DNA of 64,000 bases from Streptomyces sp. CG1 (GTDB taxonomy: Bacteria; Actinomycetota; Actinomycetes; Streptomycetales; Streptomycetaceae), in contig NZ_CP163518.1 of NCBI RefSeq assembly GCF_041080625.1, positions 10,972,149-11,036,148 on the forward strand, given 5' to 3'. Positions 17,168-25,640 of the stretch are shown here, piece by piece. Position 1 is the first letter of the stretch; every line of letters starts with the position of its first letter. The notes under the pieces are model-generated. The model was not told the DNA's origin. It was given only the letters and a program-made list of their open reading frames with translations, and ran no database searches. Both the position numbers and the translations under genes were made by a program.

Positions 17168-17750
17168 GTGACAACTACGGTGCTTCGGCTCAGTTCGGCG
17201 GGCGGCCGGGCGGAGCTCGCTGAGTGGGAGCGCCTCGCCCAGTTGCTCGCCGCCGCCGTCCCGGGCACCGTCTACGACCCGGACGCCGACGACGTCGTCC
17301 AGGCCGAGCTCACCGCCGACGCCGCGGCCGCCGCCGCCCGGGAGGCAGAACTGCGTGAGGCCGCGCGGATCGCGGCCCGCGCCGACGCGCTCCAGGCGCT
17401 GCGCGAGCTGGGCACGCTGGATCAGACCGAGCCCCGCGACGGGGACGAAGCTGTCCGGGACGAACTGACCAGGCGGGCGGGCGGGTACGTCCAGGCCGAC
17501 GTCGACGGATGGCTCGCGCACGCCCTGGCCGCACACCTCGGGCACTACCGCGACCAGGCCGCCCGCGAGGAAGCAGCCGGCCTTCTGACGCCGCCGGTCC
17601 TCGCGCACGCCGCGCTGCTCGCCGAACTCGCCCGCCTGGTCCCCGGCGCCGACGTCGACCAGATGGCGTTCGCGGGCTGCCACCACCGAGCCCGAAGCCG
17701 CCGGCGCGCTCGCCGCGTTCCTCACCCGCGCCCGCCCCGAGGACCACTGA
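17168..17750 (+). pseudogene. Hypothetical gene with 3' frameshift
   Basis: The frame from GTG 17168 codes for an Ala-rich helical protein (ELTADAAAAAAREAEL, then DVDGWLAHALAAHLGHYR) with good codon bias to about 17680. There the bias moves to another frame, which continues as ATTEPEAAGALAAFLTRARP and ends EDH at TGA 17748-17750. The first frame runs instead into Arg-rich, non-coding-like sequence. A one-base insertion or deletion near 17680 explains this. The restored protein would be about 193 residues. The start is also weak (no SD), so the 5' end may be missing. It lies next to the repeated TGTCACGCT sites, a layout seen with plasmid-type replication or partition genes, but no such motif was recognised. 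Confidence 0.55.
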
Positions 17751-17776
17751 CCCCGGCTGTAACCGCCCAGAACTCG

Positions 17777-17940
17777 TGTCACGCTGACGGAGCGTGAGCG
17801 TGACACGGGTGTCACGCTCCCCTCGAAAACTGTCACGCTGTCCGCCGAAGCGCCCGTTGTGTCCGTTTCTCGGGGTCCGGGAGCCGCTGAGACCCCCTCC
17901 AGGGTCGAAGATCCGAGGTGGAGCGTGACACTGCTGATCA
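17777..17940. repeat. TGTCACGCT iteron-like cluster
   Basis: TGTCACGCT occurs at 17777-17785, 17810-17818 and 17831-17839, and its complement AGCGTGACA at 17797-17805 and 17932-17940. The copies at 17797 and 17810 form a perfect palindrome of two 10-base arms (AGCGTGACAC, GTGTCACGCT) around GG. A further partial copy is at 17791-17797. Five copies in 165 bases cannot be chance; this is a protein-binding array such as an iteron, partition or transfer site. Confidence 0.7.
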
Positions 17941-18172
17941 TGCTGCCGAACAGGCGTGAACCGTACGGAACGTAACTGACCTGTGCCAGTGAACGTTGAT
18001 CGATTGCCAGCGAAGGGCGATCAACTGACTTCTGTGCCAGTTAGACCGTATGAAGCGGCGGTAGCCGTGGCTGTCCGGGAGTCGAAGACCGATGCCCCTC
18101 GCGTAAGTTGACGCGGGTTGCCTGCCGGTGGGCACAGTGGCGGGTAGTGCCGCAATTACCGGGAGGCACCGG

Positions 18173-19258
18173 ATGTTTTCCGAGCGTACCTCGGTCGGCC
18201 TGGATGTCCATGCCCGCTCTACCACGGCCTGGGCACTGGACTACGAGACCGGCGAAGTGTTCAGCGAGCGCCTCGTTGCGAACACCGCCGATGTGGTGGC
18301 CTGGGTGGAGGCTCTGCCGCAGCCGGCCGCTGTTGCTTATGAGGCCGGGCCGACTGGCTTCGTGCTGGCCCGGGCCCTGGACGAGATCGGCATCCGGTGT
18401 GTGGTGGCGGCCCCGTCGAAGATGGAGCGGCCGGCCGGGGACCGGGTCAAGACCGACAAGCGCGATGCCCAGCGGCTGGCGAAGCTCCTGCACCTGGACG
18501 AACTGCCCGCGGTGCGGGTGCCCGCCATCGAGCAGGAGGCCGCCCGGGACCTGGCCCGGGCCCGCGACGATGTGCGGGCCGATCTGATGCGGGCCCGCCA
18601 CCGCCTGTCCAAACTGCTGCTGCGCCAGGGCGTCATCTACACCGACGGCAAAGCCTGGACGGCGGTCCACCATCACTGGCTGACCAGCCACCACTTCGAA
18701 CAGCTGGGACTGCGGGTGGCCTATGACGAGGCACTGGAGACGGTGCTGGCCCTCGAAGCACGCCGAACCCGGCTGGACGCGGCCATCACCAAGCTCGCCG
18801 GGCAGCCCGCCTGGGCACCCGTCGTGGCCCGCCTGTCCTGCCTGCGCGGGGTCGGCACGCTCACAGCCTTCGGCCTCGCCGTCGAGATCGGTGACTGGCA
18901 CCGCTTCACCGGCTCGACCATCGGTGCCTTCCTGGGGCTCGTGCCCTGCGAGGACTCCTCCGGCAGCCAGCGCCGACAGGGCGGCATCACCAAGACCGGC
19001 AACACCCACGCCAGACGGCTGCTGGTGGAGACGGCCTGGCACCACCGCCGGCCCTACCGGCGCCCCGGTGTCGCCCTGCGCGCCCGGCTCGACCAGGCCC
19101 CCGCCCCGGTCCGGCAACGCGCCGAGCAGGGCAACCGTCGTCTCCACCAACGCTGGACCAACCTGGACGCGCGCCGCAAACGCTCCACCGTCAGCGCGGT
19201 GGCCGTCGCCCGGGAACTGTCCGGCTGGTGCTGGAGCCTGGCCATCATGGAGGACTGA
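18173..19258 (+). CDS. IS110-family transposase
   Basis: DEDD recombinase of 361 residues that moves IS110-type elements. The ATG at 18173 has GGGAGG 6 bases upstream. The N-terminal RuvC-like domain begins VGLDVHARSTTAWALD, with later acidic positions in YEAGPTG and TDKRDAQRLA. The C-terminal transposase-20 domain shows LRGVGTLTAFGLAVEIGD and the serine-bearing GSQRRQGGITKTGN. The frame is intact. IS110 elements lack long terminal inverted repeats, so I cannot place the ends. The 230 bases upstream contain a GTTGATCG/CGATCAAC stem (17995-18002, 18018-18025) between two CTGTGCCAGT copies (17981-17990, 18032-18041), a layout compatible with the bridge RNA known for this family. Confidence 0.92.
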   Translation: MFSERTSVGLDVHARSTTAWALDYETGEVFSERLVANTADVVAWVEALPQPAAVAYEAGPTGFVLARALDEIGIRCVVAAPSKMERPAGDRVKTDKRDAQRLAKLLHLDELPAVRVPAIEQEAARDLARARDDVRADLMRARHRLSKLLLRQGVIYTDGKAWTAVHHHWLTSHHFEQLGLRVAYDEALETVLALEARRTRLDAAITKLAGQPAWAPVVARLSCLRGVGTLTAFGLAVEIGDWHRFTGSTIGAFLGLVPCEDSSGSQRRQGGITKTGNTHARRLLVETAWHHRRPYRRPGVALRARLDQAPAPVRQRAEQGNRRLHQRWTNLDARRKRSTVSAVAVARELSGWCWSLAIMED

Positions 19259-19764
19259 CACGGCATCAACGCCTCCCACGAACCGCCGGTGGGAGCATGT
19301 CCTGGGACCGTGCAGCGCGAGGAACGACCCGCGGTAGCCCTATGGGCAACCTGCTTCCGCAGGCCACGCCCGATGTTAGACAAGCGGACCGTTCCCGACG
19401 CACATTCGGTCATGCGGTAGCCAACCCGCGCATATCAGGCTGACCGCGCGTCGTCGCCACGACACGCACACCCCGGACACGCCCCGCCGGCCCCACACCA
19501 CAGCCCCTCCCGCCCCGGAAGAGGCCGGACACGCATGCCCACTTGACAGAGCGGCCTACATATCAGGGCTGACTGCCTGTGGGGTTGTTGTCCCGTCTCA
19601 AAGGATCTGGTCTTCTCGTAGTGCTGTGGCCTGCGGCGACCAGATCAGGTGAGACGCCCGACGGCCGGAGATCTCAGATGGTCTGGTTCCGGAAGGACGT
19701 ACGGGGTAGGTCGTCTTAATAGATTTGGGCTCCGCCGTTTCGATCTGCGACCACGCCTGCCTGG
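19259..19764. other. Non-coding region with mobile-element ends
   Basis: No gene is supported. From 19589 there is TGTCCCGTCTCA, which matches in inverted orientation the right end of the DinB cassette at 21399. After it come repeated CAGATC/GAGAC-type motifs (about 19610-19690) that also occur at 20541-20610. The upstream part should include the right end of the IS110 element. Confidence 0.5.
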
Positions 19765-20394
19765 TCAGCCACGCCTCACTCCCACCGACTGGCTGGAGAG
19801 GGGAGCGCGGAGCTTGACGCGGAGTCGAATTGACGTGTCGACGGCCAGTCCCCGGCCGGAGTGGCGAAGCTCCGCTGAGTAGCGTGCGATGAGGTTGAGA
19901 TCCTGCAGCTGCCGCTGCAACTCAGCGGCCAGTGCCTCGTCCGGGTCGGGAAGGTCTTCGTCTCCTTCTTCCTCAGCCAGGTCCTGGAGACGCTGGTCAA
20001 TGGCCTCTACTGCCCGACTGCTGGTCCAGATGGCGAAATCCTGGCAGCCGAAGAGGTAGGCCTGCGCAGCATGCAACGCCGCTGCTGCAGCGGACTCGTC
20101 CGCGTCATCCGGCCCGTCCTGGCCGTCGTTGTGGCAGTACTCGCTGAGCATGTACTCGGCGACACCGCGCTTGACCGCCGAGAAGGCCGTTTGGTCACCA
20201 AGAACGCCCTCCCACACCGAGTTCAGTAGCGGCCGCAGGTTCACGGTGAACGGCGCCTGCTCGTCCTCCGGCATTGCCTCGTGCTCGCTCATAAGCCGCT
20301 CCGCGACACCAGCGGCGAACACGCCACGCTCACCGGAGGACACCGCCTTCAGCCGCTTCTCTACCTGAGCAGAGAGCTCCTGCCATGTACTCAT
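19765..20394 (-). CDS. DUF416-like protein
   Basis: Cytoplasmic helical protein of 209 residues. The ATG at 20394 is chosen because codon bias starts there; the frame extends upstream to 20553 through low-quality sequence. The layout matches DUF416: GVFAAGVAERLMSEHE near the start, then LRPLLNSVWEGVLG, an acidic insert, HAAQAYLFGCQDFAIWTS, and a C-terminal ELQRQLQDLNLIA segment. DUF416 members have been linked to immunity against polymorphic toxins in some genomes, but no toxin gene is adjacent. It sits alone between mobile-element remnants, which suggests recent arrival. The function remains unknown. Confidence 0.6.
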   Translation of the reverse strand: MSTWQELSAQVEKRLKAVSSGERGVFAAGVAERLMSEHEAMPEDEQAPFTVNLRPLLNSVWEGVLGDQTAFSAVKRGVAEYMLSEYCHNDGQDGPDDADESAAAAALHAAQAYLFGCQDFAIWTSSRAVEAIDQRLQDLAEEEGDEDLPDPDEALAAELQRQLQDLNLIARYSAELRHSGRGLAVDTSIRLRVKLRAPLSSQSVGVRRG

Positions 20395-20650
20395 TCGAAC
20401 CACCCCAGGTCGTGATGCCGACGCGCTCACGTCAGCCGAGGCGATCATCGCAGTCACCAGTTGCAACGCCACGCTCGAACGCCCAGCGGACACCGCACTC
20501 CTTGGCGAGGGTTGCGCCTGCGCGCCAGCAGGTGTTCTGCCAGGCCAGATCATCCGAGACGCCGAGCGAATCGGGCCAGACCATTTGAGATCGGGACCAG
20601 GTCAGCTGAGACGCGACAGTTGTGACAGTGGAGGATGACCGCTGGTGGCC

Positions 20651-21398
20651 GTCCTGTCTCATCGAAGGTTGGGCAGTCTCATCGAAGTTTGAGCGCGGTG
20701 AGTGTCGGCCGCCGTCAGCCTCGGGCTGATCGCCGGCTTCTTGTCACAGCCGCGTGGTTGGGTGGCCGCATCCCTGAAGGAGGACCACGTGACTGATCTC
20801 AAAGCGGAACTGCACCGCAAACTGCAGGCAGGACGGGCCGGTCTGCTCTCCAAGCTGGAGGGGCTCACCGAATACGACATGCGCCGGCCCATGACACCCA
20901 CCGCCGCAAACCTGCTGGGCTTGGTCAAGCATCTGGCAGGCCTTGAGTACGGATACCTCGGCGAATCGTTCGACCGGCCGGCGCCAGAGCCGCTGGCCTG
21001 GGTCGAGGACGGTTCAATCTGGGAAGGCGCAGATATGTGGGCCAGGCCCGATGAGTCCAGCAAGTACATCATCGGGCTCTATCAACGTGCCTGCGCGCAT
21101 GCCGACCGGACCATCGCGGATCTCGCACTCGAAACCCCGGGCCAGGTGCCGCACTGGCCCGAAGACCGCCGGGCCACCACCTTGGGCGTGCTGCTCGTTC
21201 GCATGGTCTCCGAGACTGCCCAGCATGCTGGCCACGCCGATGTCCTGCGAGAGCTCATCGACGGCAAAGCCGGACCAGATCACGACGACTTCGGCGATGA
21301 TGCCAAGTGGCAGCAGTATCACGCCCTCATCCAGGCGGCGGCCGACACTCACCGCGCCCAGACTCGTTGAGACCGCCCAACCTTCGATGAGACGGGAC
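20651..21398. mobile_element. DinB gene inside 63-bp inverted repeats
   Basis: Left arm 20651-20714 and right arm 21336-21398 are inverted copies, about 85-90% identical (both include GTCTCATCGAAGGTTGGGC and GCGGTGAGTGTCGGCCGCCG). They enclose a single DinB-family gene whose last 11 codons lie in the right arm. No transposase is inside. Either this is a non-autonomous transposable cassette, or the left arm is an inverted duplicate of the DinB 3' end. An outer copy of the terminal 12 bases at 19589-19600 could make a larger 1.8-kb unit that also contains the DUF416-like gene. Confidence 0.55.
20789..21370 (+). CDS. DinB-family (DUF664) protein
   Basis: Four-helix DinB/DUF664 protein of 193 residues; actinobacterial members are thought to be metal-dependent, often mycothiol-using enzymes. 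The GTG at 20789 has AAGGAGG 5-6 bases upstream. Likely metal ligands are the His in GLVKHLAGLEYGYLG and a second one in SETAQHAGHADVLRELIDG. The C-terminus (AAADTHRAQTR) is encoded within the right inverted repeat of the cassette around it, and the left repeat on the opposite strand encodes TAADTHRAQT in an open frame, so a second inverted gene end exists there. No regulator or pathway gene is adjacent. Confidence 0.85.
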   Translation: MTDLKAELHRKLQAGRAGLLSKLEGLTEYDMRRPMTPTAANLLGLVKHLAGLEYGYLGESFDRPAPEPLAWVEDGSIWEGADMWARPDESSKYIIGLYQRACAHADRTIADLALETPGQVPHWPEDRRATTLGVLLVRMVSETAQHAGHADVLRELIDGKAGPDHDDFGDDAKWQQYHALIQAAADTHRAQTR

Positions 21399-21413
21399 AG
21401 CGGCGACGATCTT

Positions 21414-21761
21414 CTATCGGGGCTGCGTCGCCTTCCGCCGTCGATATGCCTTCTGGCGGCAGCGCTGGGAGCATGTCCGGCGCTGTGACCTGTGACTTCC
21501 TTCTGGCATAGGGCCTGAGCAGACCGGGCAGGGCGGTGTTTCAAGGGATTCGTTGCGGGCCGGGGCGAGGGCGTCAGCCCTCGCCCCGGCCGTCTTGGGT
21601 GAAGCCGCAGGTCCAGGCAACGGGACGGGGCTTGGGGTTGTCGCCGGAGCGGCTTGCTGAGCACGTTGCTCTTCGGATGACCGGTAGGCCCGCTGACGGC
21701 ATCGGGCTGAACACGTGCGGCGCCGTGACCGTCCGCGGCCAGGAGGCAGGGGCTGTGACAA
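21414..21761 (-). CDS. Zinc-ribbon repeat protein, probably truncated
   Basis: Small basic protein of 115 residues from a TTG at 21761. It contains two copies of a Cys-rich unit: RRTCSARCRQRAYR near the N-terminus and CPVCSGPMP followed by RRTCSQRCRQKAYRRRK at the C-terminus. The second copy has the full CxxC...CxxxC set for one zinc ribbon. The first lacks its leading CxxC, and the sequence upstream of 21761 does not supply it, so the 5' end has probably been lost. Proteins of this type are common in Streptomyces accessory DNA; the function is unknown, though the basic character suits nucleic-acid binding. Confidence 0.5.
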   Translation of the reverse strand: MSQPLPPGRGRSRRRTCSARCRQRAYRSSEEQRAQQAAPATTPSPVPLPGPAASPKTAGARADALAPARNESLETPPCPVCSGPMPEGSHRSQRRTCSQRCRQKAYRRRKATQPR

Positions 21762-22114
21762 ATCCGCTGTGGATCACTGGATTGGTGATGCTCTGACCTG
21801 TGGATCTAGTGATCGTTCGGGATTTCTTGCCGTCGTGTCGTGTGGATCTGGGCTGGGGTTTTCCTGGGGGGCTGGAGGCTGGCAGGGCTTTGAAGTGCAG
21901 GTTTGGTGATCGTTTCGGAATGTAGTGATCGTCGTAGGACTTGTTTTTCGCTGCGTGGCTCAGGTGGGCTGGTGTCTGCGCTGCACTGACGATGTGGTTC
22001 GGTCCATGATCGGGTGAACTGCGGTGGTGCTCGGTCCAACTGAGGTCTGTTCTCGCGGTCTTGTTCGTACTGTTTCCCGGTGGGATGTCAGTGCCTGCTT
22101 CTAGTCTTTGTGTC
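21762..22114. other. Non-coding, lower-GC region
   Basis: Noticeably poorer in G+C than its surroundings, with no supported gene. TAGTCT at 22102-22107 may be the -10 element of the next gene, which would then have a leaderless mRNA. Confidence 0.4.
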
Positions 22115-22924
22115 ATGACATCAGCGGGGCCGAATCGGCCGGTCGGTGAACTCCCGGGCGATCCCGCCCGTCTTCGCCTCCACTACGGTCACGGACATCC
22201 TGCAGTGCCGTACGACTTTGAGGACACTCTGGAACCTTGGTATGTCGCGGTCACCTACGGGACGGCGGGGGACGAGGAGTGGGAGGACGAAGAGGACAGG
22301 GGCAGTCACGCTCCGGCTGCGGGCACCGAGATCGGGCACCTCGTCCTGTGGAGGCTGCGTGACTACACCGGCGACAACCGGTGGGAGGCGGCGGACGCCG
22401 AATCCGGCGATCTTGAGGTCATCGTCAGTGCTGTACTTGGCCGGTCCGGAGGCACGGGCTACAGCGCCGTGTTCGAGAAGGCGGTCACACATCCCGTCGG
22501 TGACCTGCTGATCCTCGACCGTGTCTACCTCGACAGGGCGTGGAGGGGCTTCGGGCTGGGCCCGGCCCTGGCCGTCGAGGCGATCCGCCGCCTGTCCGGG
22601 GGCTGTTGTGCGGTTGCGGTGTTCCCTGGCATGGGTGAGTACCCCGAAGACCGCGAGCAGGTCACCGAGGCCTATCGCCGCCAGGCGAAGAAGAAGATTG
22701 CCGCACTGTGGGAGAGCATCGGCTTCCAGCCGTTCCGCCGGGGGGTATGGCTCCTGGATACCGCTCTGCGCCGGCCGGAGGAACTCATGCTGGCCCGCCG
22801 TGCCGAACTGCGCGCGCTCGGCACAGCCTTCCAGCGGCCCGGTCCCTCTGAGAGGGACCGGGCGGACTCCGTGGCTGTCGCAGAAGACGGCATCAAGGCG
22901 TCGGCGAGGCCGCGTACGGTCTGA
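22115..22924 (+). CDS. GNAT-like acetyltransferase family protein
   Basis: Protein of 269 residues. The central part has a GNAT-like order: an acidic N-terminal region (EEWEDEEDRG), strands around GHLVLWRLRDY, then LLILDRVYLDRAWRGFGLGPALAVEAIRR, which fits the beta-4/alpha-3 acyl-CoA site (R/Q-x-x-G-x-G/A). It ends with a strand-helix region holding ALWESIGFQPF, also typical. The substrate is unknown. ATG 22115 is chosen over an upstream TTG because codon bias begins there; no SD is present and TAGTCT lies 7 bases upstream, suggesting a leaderless transcript. The next gene follows after 67 bases on the same strand. Confidence 0.65.
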   Translation: MTSAGPNRPVGELPGDPARLRLHYGHGHPAVPYDFEDTLEPWYVAVTYGTAGDEEWEDEEDRGSHAPAAGTEIGHLVLWRLRDYTGDNRWEAADAESGDLEVIVSAVLGRSGGTGYSAVFEKAVTHPVGDLLILDRVYLDRAWRGFGLGPALAVEAIRRLSGGCCAVAVFPGMGEYPEDREQVTEAYRRQAKKKIAALWESIGFQPFRRGVWLLDTALRRPEELMLARRAELRALGTAFQRPGPSERDRADSVAVAEDGIKASARPRTV

Positions 22925-22991
22925 CTTTTTCTAGGGGCGCTGCATTGCGCGGATGGTCAGGAACACCGAAGAAAAAGGGGGGAGGGGAATC

Positions 22992-23732
22992 GTGGGGGAG
23001 AGGCAGCCGGTGGGCGAGGACGTCGAGGATGCGCTGGACTGGGCACGGCAGCGCCTTGACGAAATGGGCGTCTTCGAGGCGCAGGACGGACTGCGGTGGG
23101 CGGCGGCCCACGGGCTTGTCCTGTCTGTCTGGCGCAACGGCCCGATTGAGGACGCGCATGCCTCCCGGCCGACTCGTCGGCGCAAGGTATTGCATGACGG
23201 GACGATGTTCGCCCGCAACACCTGGCTCACCCGGCAGGCATTCGACGTCCTGGGCTGCGACGACCAGTTCCGTCTCTATGAGCTGGAGGACCTCGTTCTG
23301 GACCGGGACACGGTCTGGCCTGGATGCGAGGGGACCCTGACGGACTTCGGCTGGGGATTCCTCGGAGAGATCAGGAAGCAGGTGAAACAGCGCATCGACA
23401 TGTTCAGGCACTTCGAGAAGAGACTGTTGCCGGATGACTTCCTCGTCTTCGCCGGTGCTCCCCGGATCGGGACCCACGACGACCACTACGGTATGCCGAA
23501 ATGGCCTGCCTGCGTGGAAGCGGCGGTGCGCCGGCTGCGGGGCGAGGACGAGGAGTTCTGGCACGCACGGGGCGACTTGATGACCCGTATTGGTCCCGCT
23601 CCTGCTCCCGTCACCGCGGACCTGGAGGCAACCCGGAAACTGCTGCTGGAGTCCCCGTGGGAACTGGGCGCCGGGAACCTGGACTGGTTCGCCTGGAACC
23701 CGATCCTGCAACCACCAGGCACGACATCCTAG
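22992..23732 (+). CDS. Hypothetical protein
   Basis: Cytoplasmic protein of 246 residues with no recognised family. The GTG at 22992 is chosen because GGAGGGG ends 5 bases upstream; an ATG at 22953 is also in frame but lies within the purine-rich leader. The sequence is acidic and aromatic-rich, with DDFLVFAGAPRIGTHDDHYG and GNLDWFAWNP near the C-terminus and helical stretches before (GEIRKQVKQRIDMFRHFEKR). It is probably co-transcribed with the GNAT-like gene upstream. Confidence 0.6.
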   Translation: MGERQPVGEDVEDALDWARQRLDEMGVFEAQDGLRWAAAHGLVLSVWRNGPIEDAHASRPTRRRKVLHDGTMFARNTWLTRQAFDVLGCDDQFRLYELEDLVLDRDTVWPGCEGTLTDFGWGFLGEIRKQVKQRIDMFRHFEKRLLPDDFLVFAGAPRIGTHDDHYGMPKWPACVEAAVRRLRGEDEEFWHARGDLMTRIGPAPAPVTADLEATRKLLLESPWELGAGNLDWFAWNPILQPPGTTS

Positions 23733-23983
23733 GCGCGGGTGGGCGGCAGTCGCCACGGCCGCGCATGCGGTTTCGCTGGGACGGTGACGGCCCCGCCCGA
23801 GGCCGTGTCCTTTGAGCGCAGCCAGCGCGAGGGCTGGTGACCGGCCACCGCCGCGGACCAGGTTGCTGTCCGGTCCGCGCCCGCGTTGCGGGTGCGGATC
23901 TGGTGATCGCCGGACATCGGCTGTTTCTGTGTGTCACCTTGCGATTGCGCTATGAAGTAGCACCCGTTGTTTTGAGGAGCATC

Positions 23984-25522
23984 ATGCCCGCACCCACCGC
24001 CGAGCAGAGCGGCGCCGTCGACGCCTTCCGGCGCGGGGATCACCTGGTCCTGCAGGCCGGCGCCGGAACTGGCAAGACGACCACTTTGTCGATGATCGCC
24101 GCCAGTACCGGCAAGCGGGGCCGGTACATCGCTTTCAACAAGGCCATTGCCACGGAGGCTTCCCGTAAGTTCCCCGGCAACGTGCCGTGCAAGACGATGC
24201 ACGCGCTGGCGTACGCCGCGGTCGGGCACCGCTTCAAGAACCGGATGGACGCGCCCCGCGTTCCGGGGTGGAAGACCGGCGCGGCCCTGGGCATCGGCAT
24301 CAACATGCGTGTGCGGATCGGCGAGCGCAACGTCACCAACAAGGCCCTCTCCTACACCGTGCTGCGGACCGTCACCCGCTTCTGCCAGTCCGCGGATCTG
24401 GCCATCCAGCGTTACCACGTCCCGCGTCTGCGCGGTATCGAGGCCGAACATCTCCACGCCCAGCTCGTTGACCTCGTCCTGCCGTACGCGGACCGGGCAT
24501 GGAAGGACCTGCAGAACCCCGAGGAAGGAGTCGTCCGGTTCGACCACGACCACTACCTCAAGCACTGGGCCCTCACCCAGCCGCGTATCGACGCGGACTT
24601 CCTGCTCCTGGACGAGGCCCAGGACACCAACCCCGTGGTCGAGAAGGTCTTCAACGACCAGCGGGAGCACGCCCAGTTGGTGATGGTCGGCGATTCCGCC
24701 CAGGCGATCTACGGCTGGCGCGGCGCGCGGGACGTGATGAGCAGCTTCGAGGGCACCGAGCGCGCGCTGTCCCAGTCGTTCCGCTTCGGCCCCGCGCTTG
24801 CTGAGGAGGCCAACCGGTGGCTGGGCATCGTGGACGCCCCGATCCGCTTGGCCGGCACGGCCGCGATCAACACCCGGCTGGAGCGCGTCGAGCAGCCGGA
24901 CGCGATCCTGTGCCGCTCCAACGTCGGCGCGATGCTCGAAGTCATGCGCCTGCTCGACGAGGGCCGCCGCGTGGCCCTGGTTGGCGGCGGAGAATCCCTG
25001 CGGGCCCTCGCGAGAGCCGCCCGCGACCTGAAGGCCGGCAAACGCAGCACCCACCCTGAACTGATCCTTTTTGACTCCTGGGGCGAACTCCAGGAGTACG
25101 CCGAGTACGACCCCTCCGGACGGGATCTGCTGCCGCTGGTCGATCTCGTCGACGAACACGGCGTCGACGTCATCCTGGGCGCGGTGGACAGGCTCGCCGT
25201 CGAGCAGGGCGCCGAGATCGTCGTCTCCACCGCGCACAAGGCCAAGGGCCGTGAATGGGACTCCGTCCGCATCGGCGAGGACTTCACCGAACCCGTGGAC
25301 CAGGAAGAGACCGACGAGAACGGCGACCCGCTGCCCGGCGACATCGACGATGCGGAGGCCCGCCTCGCCTACGTCGCCGTCACCCGCGCCCGCCACCAGC
25401 TCGACCTCGGCGGCCTGTCCTGGATCAACCAGCACCCTGACGGCAACGCCGGCGGCAAGCGTCTGCCCCAGGACCCCGGATCACCCTCGCCCTGGGACCT
25501 GCTGGGCCCCTCGCCGAACTGA
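23984..25522 (+). CDS. UvrD/FBH1-like superfamily 1 helicase
   Basis: ATP-dependent DNA helicase of 512 residues, short compared with UvrD or PcrA (about 720) and closer to stand-alone FBH1/UvrD-like helicases of accessory DNA. Motif Q/I is EQSGAVDAF then AGAGTGKTTT. Motif II is LLLDEAQD, motif III VGDSAQAIYGWRGA, motif IV QSFRFG, motif V TAHKAKGREWDSV and motif VI YVAVTRAR, so all catalytic motifs are present. The ATG at 23984 has GAGGAG upstream. No nuclease partner is adjacent. Helicase-like genes occur near Streptomyces chromosome ends (ttrA), but this protein is much shorter than TtrA and should not be called that. Confidence 0.88.
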   Translation: MPAPTAEQSGAVDAFRRGDHLVLQAGAGTGKTTTLSMIAASTGKRGRYIAFNKAIATEASRKFPGNVPCKTMHALAYAAVGHRFKNRMDAPRVPGWKTGAALGIGINMRVRIGERNVTNKALSYTVLRTVTRFCQSADLAIQRYHVPRLRGIEAEHLHAQLVDLVLPYADRAWKDLQNPEEGVVRFDHDHYLKHWALTQPRIDADFLLLDEAQDTNPVVEKVFNDQREHAQLVMVGDSAQAIYGWRGARDVMSSFEGTERALSQSFRFGPALAEEANRWLGIVDAPIRLAGTAAINTRLERVEQPDAILCRSNVGAMLEVMRLLDEGRRVALVGGGESLRALARAARDLKAGKRSTHPELILFDSWGELQEYAEYDPSGRDLLPLVDLVDEHGVDVILGAVDRLAVEQGAEIVVSTAHKAKGREWDSVRIGEDFTEPVDQEETDENGDPLPGDIDDAEARLAYVAVTRARHQLDLGGLSWINQHPDGNAGGKRLPQDPGSPSPWDLLGPSPN

Positions 25523-25640
25523 CAGCCGGTCCGTCGTGTATGGCCGGTCATTGTGTGCCGCGTGCCAAGGCCCACATACAGGAACGCACCCGCCCGCCCT
25601 GCTGGCGGCATCAGCCGGGCGGGCACGGGCAGCTCACGGT

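Noticed and set aside
17797..17818. Chromosomal parS site
   Set aside because: The palindrome is AGCGTGACAC/GTGTCACGCT, not the Streptomyces par[15 protein letters not shown].
19765..21370. Toxin-immunity or toxin-antitoxin pair formed by the DUF416-like and DinB genes
   Set aside because: The genes are divergent, separated by almost 400 bases of element remnants, and neither has toxin features.
23984..25522. Terminal helicase TtrA
   Set aside because: The motifs fit an SF1 UvrD-like helicase of 512 residues, far shorter than TtrA and of different type.
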